From positions 186,001-250,000 of the forward strand of contig JALHMW010000004.1 of assembly GCA_022843845.1 (NCBI GenBank): 64,000 nt of DNA, given 5' to 3'. Every line of letters begins with the position of its first letter. Positions within the stretch are counted from its first letter, which is position 1. The stretch is from Archangium sp. (GTDB lineage Bacteria > Myxococcota > Myxococcia > Myxococcales > Myxococcaceae). Below, one piece after another: positions 17,448 to 28,961 of this stretch. The translations under genes were made by a program, and so were the position numbers. The notes under the pieces are model-generated. The model ran no database searches. It saw only the letters and a program-made list of their open reading frames with translations, and was not told the origin of the DNA.

Positions 17448-19706
17448 CTACGGTTCGCCTTCTACCCTGCGACCGAGCATCACCTTCGCGACCCGATCAC
17501 GAACGGGGTCGACGTCGTGGTTCACCGCAGCCTGAATCAGAAACGGCCCCGGGCGTTTGAGCGCCTCGACCTGCGCAAGCCATCCCGTCGCTCGCTCCAG
17601 CCGGGGGCGTGGAGGATCGAAGCCGAGCTGGCGCGTCTGCGCGATGGCCTCCCGCCCAATGGGGACATGGACGACGACTGAGCCACCCGGGGCCAGCCCG
17701 AGCGCCTCGAACGCACGCACGCTCAGCGCGATGGCATTCGTGTCCCACAGCTCGACGTCGACCCCGAGCACGGCTGGCGCTTCGCCCGCGCATTCGTCGA
17801 CGACGAGCAGCGGGTGCGTCGCGCACAACGCCTGGACCGACTCGAGCGCGCGTGGGTCTCGGCTTTCGACGAGGCGCCTCGCCTGTTTGATGGTGGTGAC
17901 GTGCCCGGCGATCTCGAGCAGCGAATAGATGAGCGGCTTGAACAGCTCGAGCGCCATCGAGCGCGGCAACAGCATGGTTCGATCGGCCAACGACGCGAGG
18001 GGAACGGCGCGGGCGAGGCCCGAGTAGTCGACCCGTTTGTGCCTCGTGGCAGCGAGCTTCCCCTTCGGCCCCGCGAAGAGATCGACGAGCGAGACCAGGG
18101 CGCGGCGGTTCGGGCCCGTGATGCGGGTGCGACCGTGGTTGTCGAGCACGGCGTCGAGGGCCTGCTGCAGCATGCGCGCTTCGTTGCGGATGATGAGTTC
18201 GGGCGCGTTCAGCTCGAGCAGTCGGCGAGTGCGGTTGTTGCGATTGATCAGCCTTCGATAGAGGTCGTTCAGGTCGCTCGTCGCGAAGCGCCCTCCTTCC
18301 AATGGCACCAGCGGCCGAAGGTCTGCAGGCAGCACGGGCCAGCGTGTGAAACACCACTGCTCCGGCCTGCGACGCGTGCGCTTCAGCGCGGCGGCGAGGC
18401 CTTCTGCGCCAGGTGGCGGGCGATCGAGATCGACTGCCGCCAGCGCTGCCTGAATCGCGAGGCCGCCGGTATCCCCATGCTGCGCAGGCTCGTTGCCCGC
18501 GAGGGTCGCTTCTCCCAACAGCACCCGCTCGAACTCCGCCGGCGCCATGCCCAGGAGCGTCGCCGCGACACCTCGGGCCCAGGGGTGAAGGAGCGGCGCC
18601 GCGAGGGCGACGTGGCCCAATCTGGTGAATCGCTCGGGCGAAGGAATGTCCCCGAAGATCTCGGTACAGAACAGCCCACCAGGCTCGGGCCGGAGCGTGC
18701 GGTAGTTCAGCGTCTCGGGCTTCACCACGCGGCCAGGCGCGAAGGTGTCGATGGACGAGTCGGTCGACAGCCGCAGCTCGACCTCGGCTTCGGTGAAGTC
18801 GGCCTCGAAGCCCATCGACAGCAGCAGCGCCTCGAGCGTCTTCGTCGCGTGCGGCATCGAGGGCGGACGCAGCGCCTCGCCCTTCACGAGATCTTCGAAG
18901 AGCGCGACCCGACCCGCCACGTCGTCGGACTTGTGGGTCAGCATTTCGTGCACGACGTGCGTCGCGCCGCGATCGAGCAGCGAGTCGATGACGGCCACCG
19001 ACACGTGCTGACCACCGAACGACGCGCGTCCACCGAGCGGCTGCTGGGTCACGATCGAGTAGGGGCCGATGGAGCGTGCGTGGCAGACCTCCGCCGCAGC
19101 TGGACCGAGCCGATGGACGAGCCCCGTCGCTACGGCGCCTGGCCACAGCCCATCGACCTCGAGCGACGAATCGATCGCGCCCACCACGGCCGGTGCACCG
19201 CCTTCGAACGAAACGACATCGCCGGGCTCCAGCGGGTACTCGGAGCTGACGACGACGGTGAGCTGCTCTGGCGCTCCCTTCGTTTCGGGCGGCGTGCGCT
19301 CGATGGCCTCGACGCGCCCGTACAGACCCGGTGGACCACGAAGCGAGCCGTCGCGGCCCTGGGGCACTCCGAACGCGGCGTCGATGCCTGCCTCGTCGTC
19401 AGCGAGCTCGCCCAACGGGCGCGCGAGGCGTCCGACGAGCAACAGCCCCGGCACGACGCGAGTCCCCACTGGCGCGCACGAATCGGCGTCGAGGTGATCA
19501 GCCTCGCCGGGCTTCAGCATCGGCAGATCGTTCGTCAGGCGGTCGCCCGGGTACAGCGGCAGCGTGAGCCGGCTCGTCACCGAGTACGTCAGCAACGCTG
19601 CGGCGGCCGGCGACAGGCGCACCTCGGGGCCGAGGTGGGCTTTCAGGGTCAGCGGCCGGGAGCTCGTGGCGACGAGGAGTGGAGTCGGCGTGTGTTTCGA
19701 GCTCAC
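17448..19706 (-). CDS. Catalytically degenerate RNA polymerase beta-beta' mini-fusion
   Basis: 752 residues from the GTG at 19706; the open frame upstream has no better start. Residues about 83-305 match the C-terminal part of RpoB: VVPGLLLVGRL, then HARSIGPYSIVTQQPLGG, FGGQ and HEMLTHKSDDVAGR. Residues about 327-690 match the N-terminal half of RpoC: KPETLNYRTLRPEPGGLFC, LGHVALAAPL, LPADLRPLVPLEGGRFATSD, INRNNR, IIRNEARMLQQALDAVLDN, KRVDYSG and MALELFKP. Both catalytic signatures are gone: beta GDKMAGRHGNKG reads GDVVSFEGGAPA (162-173), and the beta' NADFDGD before MAVHVP reads roughly LGLAPGGSV before VVHVP (669-682). The beta' zinc-finger loop, bridge helix and trigger loop are absent. The clamp helices that bind sigma in true RpoC are kept (about 462-523). 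Not an active polymerase; perhaps a sigma or regulator binder. Confidence 0.88.
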   Translation of the reverse strand: MSSKHTPTPLLVATSSRPLTLKAHLGPEVRLSPAAAALLTYSVTSRLTLPLYPGDRLTNDLPMLKPGEADHLDADSCAPVGTRVVPGLLLVGRLARPLGELADDEAGIDAAFGVPQGRDGSLRGPPGLYGRVEAIERTPPETKGAPEQLTVVVSSEYPLEPGDVVSFEGGAPAVVGAIDSSLEVDGLWPGAVATGLVHRLGPAAAEVCHARSIGPYSIVTQQPLGGRASFGGQHVSVAVIDSLLDRGATHVVHEMLTHKSDDVAGRVALFEDLVKGEALRPPSMPHATKTLEALLLSMGFEADFTEAEVELRLSTDSSIDTFAPGRVVKPETLNYRTLRPEPGGLFCTEIFGDIPSPERFTRLGHVALAAPLLHPWARGVAATLLGMAPAEFERVLLGEATLAGNEPAQHGDTGGLAIQAALAAVDLDRPPPGAEGLAAALKRTRRRPEQWCFTRWPVLPADLRPLVPLEGGRFATSDLNDLYRRLINRNNRTRRLLELNAPELIIRNEARMLQQALDAVLDNHGRTRITGPNRRALVSLVDLFAGPKGKLAATRHKRVDYSGLARAVPLASLADRTMLLPRSMALELFKPLIYSLLEIAGHVTTIKQARRLVESRDPRALESVQALCATHPLLVVDECAGEAPAVLGVDVELWDTNAIALSVRAFEALGLAPGGSVVVHVPIGREAIAQTRQLGFDPPRPRLERATGWLAQVEALKRPGPFLIQAAVNHDVDPVRDRVAKVMLGRRVEGEP

Positions 19707-19803
19707 GCGGCGCCTTAGAGGGCGCTGCTGCGGAGCGGTCAAGCACCCGTGTCGCGAGCTGTTGCGCATGCGCCCACACAGGCGAGCCGCCGCCGAGCCG
19801 ATT

Positions 19804-19819
19804 GGTCAGGCACCTGACC
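19804..19819. promoter_or_regulatory. Palindrome between the polymerase-like gene and clpS
   Basis: GGTCAG and CTGACC separated by GCAC form a near-operator palindrome. A TTGACT hexamer follows at 19822-19827, pointing toward clpS, but no well-spaced -10 box is obvious. It lies 48 bases upstream of the clpS ATG and about 100 bases from the divergent polymerase-like start. Regulatory role is inferred from symmetry and position. Confidence 0.35.
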
Positions 19820-19867
19820 CTTTGACTTCGAGCACTTCGATCAAGGTCTGTTACCTTCCGTCAAGCC

Positions 19868-20196
19868 ATGGCGAAGCAGCGCCCAGATGATGGCGACACG
19901 GGAGTCGCGACAGAGACGAAGAAGAAGGAGTCGCTGAAGAAGCCCCCCCTGTTCCGGGTGGTCTTCCACAACGACAACTACACGACGATGGAGTTCGTCG
20001 TCTTCGTGCTGCGCTCCGTCTTCCACAAGTCCGAGTCGGACGCGGTCGCCGTCATGCTGAACATTCACAAGACGGGCATGGGCGTCGCCGGCGTGTACAC
20101 GAAGGAAATCGCCGAGACGAAGCTGCAGAAGACGCACGCGTTGGCCAAAGAGCACGAGTACCCCCTCAAGCTGAGCCTGGAACCAGAGGACCCCTG

Positions 20197-20197
<1 letters not shown>
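19868..20197 (+). CDS. clpS: ATP-dependent Clp protease adaptor ClpS
   Basis: 109 residues. ClpS delivers N-degron substrates to the ClpA unfoldase. The family core is clear: FRVVFHNDNYTTMEFVVFVL, then VFHKSESDAVAVMLNIHKTG and VAGVYTKEIAETK, with the substrate-pocket Asn-Asp and Met positions kept. A charged N-terminal tail of about 25 residues precedes it. Its stop overlaps the clpA start as TGATG, so the two are translationally coupled. Confidence 0.96.
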
Positions 20198-22475
<2,278 letters not shown>

Positions 22476-22479
<4 letters not shown>

Positions 22480-23522
22480 GAGCGCCGGGCTGGCTTGTCG
22501 TCGTCGGCACGCTCCTGGTGGGGTGCGGAGCTCCGCAGGGCCCTGTCGATGGCGGTCTCTCCCCTGACGCAACGGTGGTCGACGCGGCGGTCGTCGACGC
22601 GGCAGTGGTCGACGCGGGTGCGCTCGGCTCGAACGACGGCGGCACGTGGCTCGCCCTGCCCTCCCTCCCTCGGGCTCAACAGGAGTGCGGAGTCGCCGCG
22701 CTCAACGGCGCCGTCTACGTCGTCGGAGGGTTTGGCCCGCAGGGCGCGCTGCTCTCCGACGTCAACCGGTACGACGTCGACGCGGGGCGATGGTCGGCCG
22801 TGCGGCCGCTGCCCAGGGCGCTCCACCACGTCAACGTCGCCACGCTCGACGGCAAGCTCTACGCGCTCGGAAATCTCGAGGGTCGAGGCTTCGCCGCGCG
22901 AGGTGACGTCTTCGAGTACGAGCCTGCCGCCGACACGTGGACCGTCCGGGCGCCACTACCCGCAGGGACGGAGCGCGGCGGCTCGGCCGTGGGCGTCATC
23001 GGAGGCGAGATCATCGTCGCGGGCGGCTACCGCGCCGGTCGGGCCGTCACCGACGTGACGGCCTACACACCCTCGTCGAACACGCACAGGGTGTTGCCGC
23101 CGCTCCCGGTCGCCACCGAGCACGTCGTCGGCGGCGCCGTCGGCACGCAGCTCTTCGTCATCGGCGGCCGTGACGGCGCCATCAACAGCGTCACCAGGCG
23201 GGTCTTCATCTACGACAGCGCCAGCACTCGATGGACGAGCGGCCCCGACCTGCCCACCGCGCGCGGAGGTCACGCCGCCGCCGTCGTCGGCACCCGCATC
23301 GTCGTCGTTGGAGGAGAAGGAAACGCCGCGGTGAGCTCAGGCGTGTTCGCGCAGACCGAGGTGCTCGAGACGACGTCGCTCACGTGGTCCACCGGCGCCC
23401 CGATGCGCTCGCCACGTCACGGCACTGGCGCCGCCACCGTGGGGACGCTCGTCATCGTGCCGGGAGGCGCAGGCGTCGAAGGGCTCGGCCCCGTCGCCAT
23501 CGTCGACGCGTTTTCACTCTGA
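22476..23522 (+). CDS. Kelch-repeat lipoprotein, probable CTG start
   Basis: 348 residues if translation begins at CTG 22476, which overlaps the clpA stop as CTGA. That start gives the lipoprotein signal LRAPGWLVVVGTLLVGC. No ATG, GTG or TTG exists in frame upstream of the lipobox; the GTG at 22518 would remove the signal. A linker with three VVDAA-like repeats follows, then Kelch motifs such as VAALNGAVYVVGGFGPQGAL, with WSAVRPLP and WTSGPDLP, forming a beta propeller. Likely exported and surface-anchored; ligand unknown. The coding region is firm, the start is not. Confidence 0.75.
22572..22616 (+). repeat. Three 15-base in-frame repeats
   Basis: Units ACGGTGGTCGACGCG, GCGGTCGTCGACGCG and GCAGTGGTCGACGCG encode a repeating Thr/Ala-Val-Val-Asp-Ala linker just after the lipobox of the Kelch lipoprotein. 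Copy number may vary between strains. Confidence 0.8.
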
Positions 23523-23900
23523 GCAGTTCGAGCGCTCGGACAGCGCCGACACCACCGCGAAGCCAGCCGTGGTCTTCAACGCCCGGCGCTCGGCGCGGGT
23601 CGACGCCCTGAACGTCGCGAGCGGGTACAGGCGCGCGATGTTGCGCAAGCGCTGCTCGACGAACGCATCGATGCCACCTGAAGCCGTGACGCGCAGACCG
23701 CCCTCTTCGAAGTGCCCCTCGATGGAGCCGCTCGAGACGGTGCGCAGCGCGCTCCGGTAGTCGGCCAGCATGGGGCCCGGGAGCCACCCGCCGACGACCG
23801 TCACCGCACCGTTCATGACGCGCAACGTGAAGGCACGGCGCGACCGGCGCAGCCACCACACGACCGAGAGTCCGACGACGATGATGGCGAGGGTCCACAT
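23514..23900 (-). CDS. DUF3634-like membrane protein
   Basis: About 128 residues from the ATG at 23900; a GTG at 23918 would add six. A single N-terminal transmembrane helix (TLAIIVVGLSVVWWL) is followed by a small basic and beta-rich domain: FTLRVMNGAVTVVGGWLPG, then VTASGGIDAFVEQRLRNIA. The pattern resembles DUF3634 proteins, known mainly from Vibrio, whose role is unknown. Its end overlaps the end of the convergent Kelch gene by nine bases. Confidence 0.7.
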   Translation of the reverse strand: MWTLAIIVVGLSVVWWLRRSRRAFTLRVMNGAVTVVGGWLPGPMLADYRSALRTVSSGSIEGHFEEGGLRVTASGGIDAFVEQRLRNIARLYPLATFRASTRAERRALKTTAGFAVVSALSERSNCSE

Positions 23901-23943
23901 GGCGTCTGTGGGACCCACCTGCCCACCGGCGTGTGCAGTTTTC

Positions 23944-25814
23944 TTACCGGCCGTTGCCGCGCAGGGTGAACGTGTCGCCCTGGTCCGGCAGGGTGTTCAG
24001 GTTGGTGTCGAGCCACTCGTAGATGTACCAACTGTCGGGGTAGCTGGCCCGGTTGGGCAGCATCACGTTGGCCCAGTACCAGGCGCCGGTCTGCGTGCCG
24101 TAGCCGCCGGAGCACAGGCCGTAGCTGATGAGGGCCAGGGTGCCGCTCGTCGGGTCGGTGGCGAGCGTGACGAGGAAGACGTCTCGGTTCGGGCTGCAGT
24201 TGGCCTGGGGGAAGCTCACCACGTTCGAGTTGTCGGAGCGCTTACGGAAGTAGAAGGTGTCGAGGGAGTTGGTGGCGAAGAAGACCTTCGTCACCTGCCG
24301 CGTGCGCTCGAGCCACTGCACCGGCTTGTTGGGGAACGGGCCTCCCGCGGTGACGACGGTGGAGCCGCCGCCCAGCAGCAGCGCGCCGTTCGTCTGGTCG
24401 ACCCACGAGGCGTTCGTCTGAGGGCCGTACTGAATCGTCGTCTGCGTCGAGCAGTTCGCGCGAATGGTGCTGGCGAGCACGTTGGTGGCGGCGTCGTCGA
24501 GCGGGCGGCCGTCGTAGATGGCGAAGACGCTCCGGTTCGCGCAGAACTCGGGGAACGTCTGGTTGCGGCAGACGGTGCCGTCGCAGAACTGGTCGGCGCC
24601 GCAGCGAATGCCGCAGCCTCCGCAGTTCGAGAGCGAGTTGGTCGGCGTGCACGCGTTGTTGCAGCAAGCCGCGCTCGCGCCGCACTGCACGCCACACGCA
24701 CCGCAGTCGTTCGTGGTGTTCAGCGCCTTGCACTGGCCCTGGCAGCAAGCTCCCGAGGCGCCGCACGAGGTGCCGCACGCGCCGCAGTTGCCGGTGTCAG
24801 CGCGGGTGTCGACGCAGCGCCCGGTGCAGCACTCGCGGCCTGAGCCACACGGGTTGGTCGCGCTGCAGGCGGGCGTGCAGGAGCCTCCGACGCAGACGTT
24901 GCCCGCGGCGCATTGGGCGTCCATCGTGCACATCGCGCAGGAGCGGTTCGGCAAACACACGCCCGAAGGACAGTCGGTGCCCGTCTTGCAGCCGCGCTCG
25001 CAGGTGAAGTCGTTGCGGCAGTATTCGCCCATCGGGCACGTGTCGTTCGACGGCAGGCACTGCACGCACCGGTTGCTGGCGACGTCACACTGCGGCGTCG
25101 CGCCGCTGCACTGCGCGTTGGTGGTGCACTGCACGCACTGGCCGGCCGCGCTGCAGACCTGGCCCATCGGACACGGCTGGTTCGGCGTGCAGCCGGTGGT
25201 GCAGACGTTCGCCTGACAGACCTGGCCTCGCGGGCACTGCGCGTCCTGCACGCACGACACGCACGTCTTCGTCGACGGGTCGCAGAAGGGTTTGCCCGGC
25301 GTGGTGCAGTCGCCATCCATCACGCAGCCGACGCAGGTATTCGTCGCCGGGTTGCAGGTGGGCAGGCCCGGCGTGGTGCACTGCGCATTCGTCGTGCACG
25401 TGACGCAGCGCCCTGGCTCGCGTCGCACATCAGGCCGGAGGGACAGACGGGGTGCTGCGCCGAACAGCCCGGCACGCAGGCGTCGTTCTGACAGAGGCGC
25501 CCCGGGCCACACTGCGCGTCGGTGCGGCACTCGACGCAGGCCGCGCCCTCTTTGCAGAACTGGCCCAGCTCGCAGCGGCCGCGCTCGTCACGACAGCCGG
25601 CTTCACAGGATCCGTTCGGGCTGCACACGAAGCCGTTCGCGCATTGATCGTCCGACAGGCACTCGACGCAGGCACCCAGCGCGGGCGCACAGTACGGGCG
25701 CGAGCCATCAGGGCACTGGAGTGAGTCCTGGCACCGCGTTCCGGGAGCACCGCAGTCACAGCCGACGAAGAACAACACCGCCATCAACGCTTCAGCTCGA
25801 ACGGAGGATTTCAT
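23944..25814 (-). pseudogene. Cys-rich repeat lipoprotein broken by a frameshift
   Basis: Translation starts at ATG 25814 (MKSSVRAEALMAVLFFVGC, a lipobox) and runs through Cys-rich repeats to CPSGLMCDASQG. It then leaves frame at a GGG run (25411-25413 on the plus strand as CCC). One extra G would join it directly to GRCVTCTTNAQC, and the second frame then continues to 23944. Together they would encode about 620 residues: repeated CVxCxxDxQCxxGxxC units, then a C-terminal domain (about the last 190 residues) with few Cys. The upstream frame alone ends at 25320. This could be a real inactivating mutation, a phase-variable tract or a sequencing error; the reading cannot decide. Confidence 0.75.
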
Positions 25815-25902
25815 GGACACGCCAACCGGGAAGGGGGTGGTGCGCCTTTGCCTACATCTCCGCACAAAACACAAGCGACGCTCTTGAAGCGTCTGAAACC
25901 GC

Positions 25903-26733
25903 TCAGCTTTGCGGCTTGGTCGGCTCTTCGACGATGGATGCGAGGGACACGGGCTCGGCGCCGATGGCGTGGAAGCCACCGTCGACCCGAATCTGCTCGC
26001 CCGTCGTCTTCGGCATCCAGTCCGACAACATCGCGCAGGCGGTGCGAGCGACCGCGTCGCTCGCGGCATCGGAGCGCGCGTCCCACCCCAGCGGCGCCTG
26101 CGAGCCCCACTTGCCCTCGAGGTACTTGAAGCCGGGAATGCCCTTGGCCGCGATGGTGGCGATGGGGCCCGCGGCGAGCGCGTTGACGCGAATGCCCTTC
26201 GGCCCGAGATCTCTCGCGAGGTACCGCACCGTCGAGTTGAGCGCGGCCTTGCACACGCCCATCCAGTCGTAGAGCGGCCAGGCTTGCGTCGAGTTGTCGA
26301 AGTCGAGCGTGACGATGCTGCCGCCGTTCGTCATCAGCGGAGCGACCGCCGAGGCGAGCTCCTTGAGCGAGAAGGTCGAGACGCGGAAGGCCTGCTGCAC
26401 CGACTCCCACGGCGTGGTGAGGAACTTGCCGCCCAGCGCGTCTTCAGGCGCGTAGGCGATGGCGTGCAGCACACCGTCGACGCGGCCCCACTTCGCCTTG
26501 AGCATCTCGGTCAGCTTCGGGAAGTGCTCCGGGTTGGTGACGTCGAGCTCGAGCACTTCGGGGGGCGTCGGGCCGAGCTTGCGCGCGGTGCGCTGGGTCA
26601 ACGACATCGGCCGGCCGAACGAGGTGAGAACGATCTCCGCCCCCTCCTTCAACGCGAGCTCGGCCACCCCGTAGGCGATGGACTGCGGGGTCAAGACGCC
26701 GGTGATGAGCAGCTTCTTGTCCTTGAGGAGCAT
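25903..26733 (-). CDS. fabI: Enoyl-[acyl-carrier-protein] reductase (NADH)
   Basis: 276 residues from the ATG at 26733. It reduces trans-2-enoyl-ACP in the last step of each fatty-acid elongation round. It has the NAD-binding N-terminus LLITGVLTPQSIAYGVAEL, then SIVTLDFDNSTQAWPLYDWM with the catalytic Tyr and Lys spaced as Y-x6-K (YDWMGVCK). AAGPIATIAAKGIPGF and VDGGFHAIG complete the short-chain dehydrogenase fold. The Tyr-spacing and sequence style resemble InhA/FabI. The gene is divergent from the sigma-54 activator. Confidence 0.93.
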   Translation of the reverse strand: MLLKDKKLLITGVLTPQSIAYGVAELALKEGAEIVLTSFGRPMSLTQRTARKLGPTPPEVLELDVTNPEHFPKLTEMLKAKWGRVDGVLHAIAYAPEDALGGKFLTTPWESVQQAFRVSTFSLKELASAVAPLMTNGGSIVTLDFDNSTQAWPLYDWMGVCKAALNSTVRYLARDLGPKGIRVNALAAGPIATIAAKGIPGFKYLEGKWGSQAPLGWDARSDAASDAVARTACAMLSDWMPKTTGEQIRVDGGFHAIGAEPVSLASIVEEPTKPQS

Positions 26734-26820
26734 GGCGGGCTCCCTAGCCCGGGCCTCGACGAGCGCAAACGAAGAACTCTGGGTTGCGCGCCCTGACGGG
26801 GACGTGGGAGGAAACAGCCC

Positions 26821-28182
26821 ATGACTTCGCCTCCTGACGATGGCGCACCGCAGGTCACTGGTGCCGCCGACGAGACGATTCGGGTCGTGCCAGCCTCGGG
26901 CTACCGGCTGGCGCCGACCGTGCGCCGCTTTCGCCTCACCAACGAAGGCGATCAGACCGACACCGAGTTTCTCACTGGCCGCTGCCAGGTGGGCTCGCAC
27001 GCCGGCGCCGAGCTGCAGCTGACCGACCCGACCGTGTCGCGCTTCCACTGCGAGATCGTCGTCGAGGGCCAGCGCGCCATCGTGAAGGATCTCGGGAGCA
27101 CCAACGGCACCTTCATCGACGGCGTGCGCGTGAAGGAGGGCTACCTTCGACACGGCTCGGTGCTGAGCGTCGGCAACTCACGCCTGCGCTTCGATCTCGA
27201 CGAGAAGGTGAGCGCGCTCCCGGTCAGCCAGCAGGCGCAGTTCGGCACGCTGCGCGGGAACAGCTCGTCGATGCGCCAGGCCTTCATGCTGCTGGAGAAG
27301 GCCGGCAAGTCTGACGCGACGGTGCTGCTCGAAGGCGAGACGGGCACTGGGAAGTCACGCGCGGCGCAGGCCCTGCACGCGGCCGGCGCGCGGAAGGACG
27401 GGCCGTTTCTCGTCGTCGACTGCGGCGCCCTGCCCGCCTCGTTGCTCGAAGCCGAGCTCTTCGGTCATGAGAAGGGCGCTTTCACCGGCGCGGCCGGCAG
27501 ACGGCTGGGCGTGTTCGAAGAGGCGAAGGGCGGCACCGTCTTCCTCGACGAAATCGGCGAGATGCCGCTCGAGCTGCAGCCGCGGTTGTTGCGCGTGCTC
27601 GAAGATCGCCAGGTGCGCCGGCTGGGCCAGAACCAGTGGACGGCGGTCGACGTGCGCATCGTCGCGGCGACGCATCGAGACCTGCGCGCCGACGTGAACG
27701 CCGGCAAGTTCCGCTCCGATCTCTACTTCCGCCTCGCGGTGGTGCGCGTCACCCTGCCCTCGCTGCGAGAGCACGCCGAAGACGTGCCCGACATCGCCAG
27801 AGAGCTGCTGAAGGATCTCGGCGCCACCGAGCGGTCGCACCCGTTTCTCTTCTCGCCTGAGTTCATCGCCCAGCTCACCGCGGCGACGTGGCCAGGCAAC
27901 GTGCGCGAGCTGCGGAATCACCTCGAGCGCTGCATCGTCTTCGAGACGCCCGAAGCGCCCGGCCGCGTCGACGTCGTCACCAACCCGGGAGCCGGCGCCG
28001 ACTTCACGCGCGGGCCGCTGGTCGACGCTCGCAAACGGGCCGTGGAGCGTTTCGAGAAGGAATACCTCACGGCGCTGCTGGCCCGGCACAACGGCAAGGT
28101 GTCGCAGGCCGCCGTCGAAGCCGAGGTCGATCGCGTCTCGCTCTATCGCTTGATGCGGAAGATCGGCCTCAAGCCCGAGTAG
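26821..28182 (+). CDS. FHA-domain sigma-54-dependent transcription activator
   Basis: 453 residues. An N-terminal FHA domain (about 55-125; [15 protein letters not shown] and [16 protein letters not shown]) would bind phosphothreonine. The AAA+ domain (about 140-370) has Walker [13 protein letters not shown], the sigma-54 contact loop GAFTGA, and [21 protein letters not shown] Fis-type helix-turn-helix (about 405-453) ends the protein. FHA-linked activators are characteristic of myxobacteria and couple Ser/Thr kinase signalling to sigma-54 promoters. All key motifs are intact. The target promoters are unknown. Confidence 0.95.
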   Translation: MTSPPDDGAPQVTGAADETIRVVPASGYRLAPTVRRFRLTNEGDQTDTEFLTGRCQVGSHAGAELQLTDPTVSRFHCEIVVEGQRAIVKDLGSTNGTFIDGVRVKEGYLRHGSVLSVGNSRLRFDLDEKVSALPVSQQAQFGTLRGNSSSMRQAFMLLEKAGKSDATVLLEGETGTGKSRAAQALHAAGARKDGPFLVVDCGALPASLLEAELFGHEKGAFTGAAGRRLGVFEEAKGGTVFLDEIGEMPLELQPRLLRVLEDRQVRRLGQNQWTAVDVRIVAATHRDLRADVNAGKFRSDLYFRLAVVRVTLPSLREHAEDVPDIARELLKDLGATERSHPFLFSPEFIAQLTAATWPGNVRELRNHLERCIVFETPEAPGRVDVVTNPGAGADFTRGPLVDARKRAVERFEKEYLTALLARHNGKVSQAAVEAEVDRVSLYRLMRKIGLKPE

Positions 28183-28202
28183 CGGCTCGATTCTGCGGGT
28201 GC

Positions 28203-28838
28203 TCAGGCGCGGCGGACGCCGAAGTGCACGTGATCGTAGTGGCCGCGCACCTGCCACAGCAGCTGCACCGAGAAGCGCTGCCCACCGACGTTGATGGTGT
28301 GGCGGTTGTAGGTGCCGATGCTCGAGCGGGGAATGCCATACGCGTCGGCGATGCGGCGGGCGAGATCGGTGCCGCGCGAACCGCTGACGCCGTAGTCGAC
28401 GGCGTACGCGTTGGTGTTGCCCGTGTAGTGATCGGAGCCGGTCGTCGAGCCGACGCGGCGCGTGGTCGCCAGGTCGCGCTTGGTGCTCGTCACGGGAATG
28501 CCCATGCTGCGCGCGATGGAGGTCGCTCGGTCAGCGACGCCCTGAGAGCCGCCCCACCCGCCACCGGCGCGAACGCCCGTGGTGCCACCCGTGCCGCCGG
28601 TCTGAAAGTCGCTGCGACCGTCGTAGTACTTGCGATCGCTCGAGCCGAAGAGCGAGCGGCTGGTGTTGGGGCCGACGACGCCGTCAGCCGAGAGGCCACG
28701 CGAGCGCTGGAACGCGGCGACCGCTGCGCGCGTCCGCGAACCGAAGATGCCGTCAGCGCCGCCGGGGTTGAAGCCGCGCGAGGCCAGGGTCTGCTGAAGC
28801 CGGGTGACGTCGGAACCGCGAGTGCCAGTGGTGAGCAT
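28203..28838 (-). CDS. Peptidoglycan-binding protein with M15-like peptidase domain
   Basis: 211 residues. GGAG lies eight bases upstream of the ATG. Residues about 5-65 are a PG_binding_1 domain (DVTRLQQTLASRGFNPGG, ADGIFGSRTRAAVAAF). The C-terminal half has SDHYTGN, AYAVDYG and YDHVHFG, a His/Asp/His set like M15-type D-Ala-D-Ala or L,D-peptidases. There is no N-terminal signal peptide, so export would need another route or lysis. Endolysin-like or toxin-like use is possible, but no phage genes are nearby. Confidence 0.78.
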   Translation of the reverse strand: MLTTGTRGSDVTRLQQTLASRGFNPGGADGIFGSRTRAAVAAFQRSRGLSADGVVGPNTSRSLFGSSDRKYYDGRSDFQTGGTGGTTGVRAGGGWGGSQGVADRATSIARSMGIPVTSTKRDLATTRRVGSTTGSDHYTGNTNAYAVDYGVSGSRGTDLARRIADAYGIPRSSIGTYNRHTINVGGQRFSVQLLWQVRGHYDHVHFGVRRA

Positions 28839-28961
28839 GAGGTGTTCTCCAGAAGTGAGCAGACACCTTCATTGTCTGCCGACCTCCCACCTCGTTTTGC
28901 GAGACCTCTGGCAATGCCGCTGACAAACCCGGGGCCATTTCCCGGGCATTTCTCCCGGTTT

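Noticed and set aside
19815-19860. Sigma-70 promoter for clpS
   Set aside because: TTGACT is present, but no -10 hexamer at the usual 16-18 base spacing; listed only as a possible regulatory palindrome.
24518-25216. 232-residue plus-strand frame
   Set aside because: It is antisense to the Cys-rich repeats; its pattern reflects complementary codons.
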